Under the pieces are notes generated by a model. The model searched no databases. It was not told where the DNA came from and saw nothing but the letters and a program-made list of their open reading frames with translations. The position numbers and the translations under genes were made by a program. Below are positions 15,017 to 18,158 of a DNA stretch of 18,158 bases, one piece after another; the stretch's first letter is position 1; every line of letters starts with the position of its first letter. Source of the DNA: an uncultured bacterium (GTDB lineage Bacteria > Hydrogenedentota > Hydrogenedentia > Hydrogenedentales > CAILVY01). The DNA lies in assembly GCA_937951485.1 (NCBI GenBank), contig CALEDJ010000027.1:1-18158 (forward strand), written 5' to 3'.

Positions 15017-15050
15017 GCTTTGGACTGCGGCGGCTTGCCGCCGCTTTTCT
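15017..15050. repeat. GC-rich palindromic repeat between divergent genes
   Basis: GCGGCGGC (15027-15034) and GCCGCCGC (15037-15044) form a perfect 8-bp stem with a TT loop, followed by TTTTCT and preceded by ctttggact. It resembles a terminator on the plus strand, but no plus-strand gene ends before it. It sits in the roughly 240-base gap between divergent glnE and the secreted-protein gene. The flank tttggactgcg also occurs at 59-69, pointing to a dispersed palindromic repeat. Confidence 0.6.
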
Positions 15051-15103
15051 CCGGGCGGTGTGCCGGAACCGATCGGCCCATTTGCCTGAAGATGTGCCAC
15101 CGG

Positions 15104-15112
15104 TGCTATAGT
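15104..15112 (+). promoter_or_regulatory. Extended -10 promoter for the secreted-protein gene
   Basis: TGCTATAGT is a TGn-extended -10 (TATAGT at 15107-15112). The best -35 is a poor TTGCCT at 15082-15087 with a 19-base spacer, which an extended -10 can tolerate. Transcription would start near 15119, about 40 bases before the chosen start codon. Confidence 0.5.
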
Positions 15113-15160
15113 GCGGCGGTGGCCGCGATGAAAGAAAGACCGCAGATGAGGGCAGATACG

Positions 15161-16252
15161 ATGCAACGGCGATGGTGGCAAGGGATGGCGTTCCGGGCTG
15201 CGCTCTGCCTGCTGGCGGTTCCGGGGATGCTTGTGGCGGGGGAAGCGGGGACGACGGTAACGGCGACCCTGGGCGGTGTGCCGGCCAATCCCGGTGATCC
15301 CGTGGAAGTCCCCCTGCATCTGGTCTCGGAGGGCGATGCGCCGGCGGCGCTGGTGATCTTTGTGGCCTTTGACCCTGCGCAGATACAGCCGGTGGCGGGT
15401 TATTTTGCGACAGCGCCCGGCGGCGCGCAATTCGAGGGCATGCCGGGCGTGGCATACGGTCTGGGCGCGGCGGCGCCCGGCGAGGCAGCGGTCGCGGCGG
15501 GGAAATTCGTGGACAGCCATGCGCCTGCACCCGGGCTGCTGGCGATCGGTGTGGCGGGCCTGAACGCAAATCCCATCGGCGACGGTGTCGTGGCGCTGTT
15601 GGCGTTCCGGGTGACGCCGGGTGTCGCGGAAGGCGCCACCGTGGTGCTGCGCGGCGTGGACGCCGATCATCCGCCGGTGCTGGTCGGCGACAAGGAAGCG
15701 CTGTCCACGGCGGCGCACTTTGACGGCCGCGCCCTGGCGCTGGCCATCGTGGACGGGGGCATTGCGGTCGGATGCCTTCCGGCCCCGCCAGTCAGAAGCA
15801 TCCACGCAACGCGCGATTTGGCCGACGGCGTCCGGATATGTTGGGAGCCGGTGCTGATTCCCGAAGCGGCGTATCGCGTCTTTCGCAGCGAAACAGCGGA
15901 CCCCTCGCTCGCTGTCGCGTTGGGAACGGGGTGGACGTTGCAAACAGAATACTTTGACACGACGGCCGCGCCGCCCGTCAGGATCGATCCCGGCGGATGT
16001 TTTCGCGCGGCACGATATGCGCCGGTAACATATTTTTATTGGGTAAAGGCCCGGGGGACCGGCTACTGTGAAGGACCGCTCAGGTCGTCGCCCGCGGCAG
16101 GCGCGCGGGCAATCTCCGGCGATATGCCCGGACAAGGATGCGCCGGCCAGAGCGCCGCCGGAACCCGGGCAGCCGCGGGCTTTGGCCTGGTCCATGGCGC
16201 GGCCCTGGCGCTCGCGCTGTTTTTCGGACGACGGGCGCGCCGACGCACATGA
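15161..16252 (+). CDS. Secreted protein: cohesin-like and fibronectin-III-like regions, possible C-terminal sorting tail
   Basis: The 363-residue protein begins with a signal peptide (RRWW then a hydrophobic run LCLLAVPGMLVA), with cleavage probably near residues 26-29. Residues about 31-175 start TTVTATLGGVPANPGDPVEV and look like a cohesin-type beta-sandwich of cell-surface proteins. Residues about 205-300 (ICWEPV, YRVFRS, TYFYWVKARG) look like a fibronectin type III module. The end carries a cysteine (GQGCAG), a short hydrophobic segment (LVHGAALALALFFG) and an arginine cluster RRARRR. This tail layout resembles C-terminal sorting signals such as MYXO-CTERM or GlyGly-CTERM, though no exact motif is met. 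ATG at 15161 is chosen for the GAGGG site 8 bases upstream. ATGs at 15128 and 15146 are in frame. Family assignments are by eye and moderate. lgt follows 75 bases downstream. Confidence 0.75.
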   Translation: MQRRWWQGMAFRAALCLLAVPGMLVAGEAGTTVTATLGGVPANPGDPVEVPLHLVSEGDAPAALVIFVAFDPAQIQPVAGYFATAPGGAQFEGMPGVAYGLGAAAPGEAAVAAGKFVDSHAPAPGLLAIGVAGLNANPIGDGVVALLAFRVTPGVAEGATVVLRGVDADHPPVLVGDKEALSTAAHFDGRALALAIVDGGIAVGCLPAPPVRSIHATRDLADGVRICWEPVLIPEAAYRVFRSETADPSLAVALGTGWTLQTEYFDTTAAPPVRIDPGGCFRAARYAPVTYFYWVKARGTGYCEGPLRSSPAAGARAISGDMPGQGCAGQSAAGTRAAAGFGLVHGAALALALFFGRRARRRT

Positions 16253-16289
16253 CGGACTTGATGAAACCATACTCTTAGTTGTTATATTG

Positions 16290-16299
16290 TTGTATACAA
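16290..16299. promoter_or_regulatory. Candidate GntR-type operator / -10 region before lgt
   Basis: TTGTATACAA is a perfect 10-base palindrome fitting the TnGT-N2-ACnA form bound by many GntR-family regulators. It sits 28 bases before lgt in an unusually AT-rich stretch (16264-16300). It contains the -10-like TACAAT (16295-16300) and follows TATATT (16283-16288), which has a TTGATG (16258-16263) 19 bases upstream. It may be simply the lgt promoter. An overlapping operator would repress it. Confidence 0.35.
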
Positions 16300-16327
16300 T
16301 CGCTTCCGGATTTTCAAAGGAATTTCG

Positions 16328-17158
16328 ATGCGGCCGGTACTGGTATCGCTGGGGTTTCTCCAGTTTCACTCCTACACGGTGATGCTTGCGACAGCCTACC
16401 TGATGGGGGTCTTGCTGTCGGTGCGGGAGAACTGCAAGCGGGCCGACCCCTATCCTGTGACACCGGTGGGTGGGGTGTGGGTGTATTTCGGGGCGCTGAT
16501 TGGCGCGCGGCTCTATTACATCATTCAGTACGAGGGGTGGCGCGAGGCCTATCGTGCGGTGCTTTTCTGGGAGGGGGGCCTTGTGTTCTACGGAGGGCTT
16601 TTCGGCGGCTTCCTCGCAGCAGTGCTGTACTTGCGTGTCAAACGCGTGCCGATACTCCCCATGGCCGACATTGTGATGCCCTATGTGCCGCTGTCGCATG
16701 CGATTGCGCGCATCGGATGTTTCCTGAACGGGTGCTGCTGGGGATTGCCGACAACGCTGCCTTGGGGGGTGCGGTTTCCGAAAAGTCTCTGGGGGGCCTA
16801 TGGACAACAGATGGAACAGGGATTGATTGACGCAGGCGCCGCGTACAGCCTGCCAGTGCATCCCACGCAATTGTATTGCAGCCTGGGGTTGTTGGTCATT
16901 TTTTTCATCATGCGGTGGTTCTACAAGCGCAAGCGCCATGACGGTTCGGTGGCGCTGCTGTATCCACTGCTTTATGGCGCGCTTCGGTTTGTGGTGGAAA
17001 TTTTCCGGGGCGACAGTGCGCGACCGCTTTGGGGCATGACAGTGTCGCAGATGGTTGCGCTGTTGCTGATTTTGGGGGCGGCCGCGGGTTTCCTGGTATT
17101 GAATAGGAATTGGGATCGCGCTGATGCACCGGAAAAAACCACGGGGGAAATCACATGA
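16328..17158 (+). CDS. lgt: Prolipoprotein diacylglyceryl transferase (Lgt)
   Basis: This 276-residue inner-membrane enzyme transfers diacylglycerol from phosphatidylglycerol to the lipobox cysteine of prolipoproteins, the first step of lipoprotein maturation. It has about seven hydrophobic segments. Family motifs are FHSYTVMLATAYLMG near the N-terminus, GGLVFYGGLFGG (83-94), RIGCFLNGCCWG (128-139), HPTQLY (178-183) and RFVVEIFRGD (220-229). The invariant arginines and histidine region are present, and length is normal. The ATG has an AAAGGA site 8 bases upstream. Base composition is somewhat less GC-rich than the neighbours. The stop TGA overlaps an ATG (ATGA at 17155), but the 77-codon frame that follows is not convincing as a gene. 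Confidence 0.95.
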   Translation: MRPVLVSLGFLQFHSYTVMLATAYLMGVLLSVRENCKRADPYPVTPVGGVWVYFGALIGARLYYIIQYEGWREAYRAVLFWEGGLVFYGGLFGGFLAAVLYLRVKRVPILPMADIVMPYVPLSHAIARIGCFLNGCCWGLPTTLPWGVRFPKSLWGAYGQQMEQGLIDAGAAYSLPVHPTQLYCSLGLLVIFFIMRWFYKRKRHDGSVALLYPLLYGALRFVVEIFRGDSARPLWGMTVSQMVALLLILGAAAGFLVLNRNWDRADAPEKTTGEIT

Positions 17159-17346
17159 CAAAGGGGAAAAAGCCTATAATTTGCGTTCCCGCCGGGTTTT
17201 GTGATACCTTTTTGATGTGTGAGGCATGCAGACAGGGACAAACCGAAAGAGACGTAGTACGCTGCTTGGGAAAGATGTTTCAAGCCATCCCGCGTCATTG
17301 CAACCCCCAAGCGTCGAAAAAAATTGAAAAAGCCCCCGGTTATGTG
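17159..17346. other. Intergenic, lower-GC stretch after lgt
   Basis: No reliable gene is seen. GCTTGGG and CCCAAGC (about 17262-17313) could pair over a roughly 40-base loop, with A-rich sequence following. There is no clear terminator for lgt. A 77-codon frame starts at 17155 but is interrupted in logic by the strong promoter at 17347-17375, which lies inside it. Confidence 0.4.
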
Positions 17347-17375
17347 TTGACAATGGGGGTAGTCTTGTCTATAAT
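17347..17375 (+). promoter_or_regulatory. Perfect-consensus sigma-70 promoter
   Basis: TTGACA at 17347-17352 and TATAAT at 17370-17375 are separated by exactly 17 bases, a full match to the vegetative consensus. Transcription would start at about 17382 and run right into the last gene, leaving a leader of about 180 bases. It is the strongest promoter in the window. Confidence 0.85.
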
Positions 17376-17381
17376 GGCTTA

Positions 17382-17560
17382 TCATTGACCCATGATGTGT
17401 GTGTGAAACCGGGAGCCTGACACAGGGGGAAACCTGCGAAGGCAAAGGGTTTACAAATAATCGGTAAGGTGTTTTTGGATGAGGGACGAACGCAGCGGGC
17501 GTCTTCGCTCGGGGCGGAAACTTTGCTGTGTGGGACCAACGGTGTAAAGGAGAAACCAGT
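17382..17560 (+). promoter_or_regulatory. Long structured 5' leader, candidate cis-regulatory RNA
   Basis: The leader folds into a three-tier hairpin: AAACC (17406-17410) with GGTTT (17448-17452); GCCT (17415-17418) with AGGC (17440-17443); and CAGG (17423-17426) with CCTG (17433-17436) around loop GGGAAA. The internal loops are purine-rich (GGGA/AAAG). A further hairpin is possible near 17487-17507 (CGAA...TTCG around ACGC/GCGT). The ribosome site AAAGGAG lies at the 3' end. This could be a riboswitch or other sensor, or a stabilising leader of an abundant secreted protein. I could match it to no known class. Confidence 0.4.
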
Positions 17561-18158
17561 ATGGGGACCAGAAAGAAACTTATTCTTGCATCGCTCGTAG
17601 GCATGATGATGGTGCTCGCATTCATCATTGGCCTCGTGCCTTCGCATGACACGGACCGTTCAGGAGCGGCAATATCCGACAATGGCCGTGTTGATATGGT
17701 CGACATCCTCGACCTGATCCTTGGTTCCGCGGCGAAATCGGATGGCGTGACGCTGGCGTCGCGGTTGGATGGCGTGATTGTCAAGACCCCGGTGGATAAC
17801 GCCGAGAGACCGGTTATCCCTGTGCCGCTGCAAGCAACGGTTGAGGGTGACGGCAACGATCTGGTGACCTTCGTGGCCAATGTAGCGGACGATCCCGACG
17901 CCTTTCCCGCGCCGAACGAGTGGTCAGGGGATGTCTTTACGGACGCGCTGTCTTTCCCTTACATCGGCGCGCTGGACATCAGCCCCTTCCTCACCGGTGT
18001 GGCCAATACCAGCACCGCCATCGCCATTTATGCCCTGACAAACGCCACCCGGCAGACCAAGGCCGTCACCTTGGTGTATGAGGCGGCGAACGCCCGTGAA
18101 GACGCAGTGCTGCTTCGTATTGATGAGGTGGAGGCGGGGGTGGACACCGATGATAACG
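17561..18158 (+). CDS. Exported protein of unknown function, 5' part (runs off the window)
   Basis: The frame is open for 199 codons from ATG 17561 to the right edge without a stop. AAAGGAG sits at good spacing before the ATG. The N-terminus MGTRKKLILASLVGMMMVLAFIIG is a signal peptide or membrane anchor. Residues about 39-55 (SDNGRVDMVDILDLI) recall half a dockerin repeat but lack its first calcium-binding positions. The remainder, rich in Val, Thr, Ala and Asp (TFVANVADDPDAF, ALDISPFLTGV, TLVYEAANARED), reads like a beta-rich extracellular protein. I recognise no specific family. A perfect promoter and long leader suggest strong or regulated expression. The second exported protein in this cluster is at 15161. 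Confidence 0.75.
   Translation, partial: MGTRKKLILASLVGMMMVLAFIIGLVPSHDTDRSGAAISDNGRVDMVDILDLILGSAAKSDGVTLASRLDGVIVKTPVDNAERPVIPVPLQATVEGDGNDLVTFVANVADDPDAFPAPNEWSGDVFTDALSFPYIGALDISPFLTGVANTSTAIAIYALTNATRQTKAVTLVYEAANAREDAVLLRIDEVEAGVDTDDN

Noticed and set aside
17155-17388. 77-codon frame starting in an ATGA overlap with the lgt stop
   Set aside because: Its translation has no recognisable features, and the perfect promoter for the next gene lies within it.
17401-17470. Resemblance of the leader (acaggg-gaaacctgcgaaggca) to a c-di-GMP-I (GEMM) riboswitch
   Set aside because: The 5' strand looks similar, but the required 3' strand GGGACGCAAAGCC and the second helix with its receptor are missing.
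16972-17880. 302-codon minus-strand frame covering the lgt end, the leader and the last gene
   Set aside because: It is antisense to lgt and the exported protein, with low-complexity Ser/Pro/Thr composition and no ribosome site.

Overview
The window is GC-rich, densely coding DNA from a Gram-negative bacterium. It encodes an LPS-core heptose enzyme (HldE), a dTDP-rhamnose pair, lipoprotein transferase Lgt and glutamine-synthetase regulator GlnE. The split-P glycine cleavage system, a UROD-family protein beside an L-rhamnose mutarotase, secreted proteins with a possible C-terminal sorting tail, and several families of short palindromic or tandem intergenic repeats fit an uncultured lineage of the Hydrogenedentota/PVC-like kind. 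That taxonomic guess rests on gene and repeat style only and is weak.

Layout. 253-2099 (+): rmlD and rmlB, overlapping by 4 bases (dTDP-L-rhamnose synthesis). 2380-7412 (-): a tight operon transcribed gcvT > gcvH > gcvPA > gcvPB > lplA, giving a glycine cleavage system plus an enzyme of the lipoate-attachment family. 7733-9205 (-): hldE. 9486-10640 and 10710-11021 (-): a UROD-family protein and rhaM. 11186-11896 and 11911-14919 (-): an orphan DNA-methylase-fold protein downstream of glnE. 15161-16252 (+): a secreted, possibly surface-anchored protein. 16328-17158 (+): lgt. 17561 to the right edge (+): the 5' part of a second exported protein behind a perfect-consensus promoter and a 180-base structured leader.

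The clearest regulatory discovery is at about 7505-7584 on the minus strand, in the gcvT leader. This RNA has the conserved core and pseudoknot of the ZTP (pfl-motif) riboswitch. It would tie the whole glycine cleavage/lipoylation operon to ZMP/ZTP, the signal of 10-formyl-tetrahydrofolate shortage. That is coherent because the operon makes 5,10-methylene-tetrahydrofolate from glycine.

Other points of interest are the folded leader RNA before the last gene, an open frame that continues past the lplA stop codon, a GntR-like palindrome before lgt, and five intergenic repeat patches. I found no tRNA, rRNA, CRISPR array, transposase or phage gene, and no complete novel multi-gene defence or biosynthetic system.
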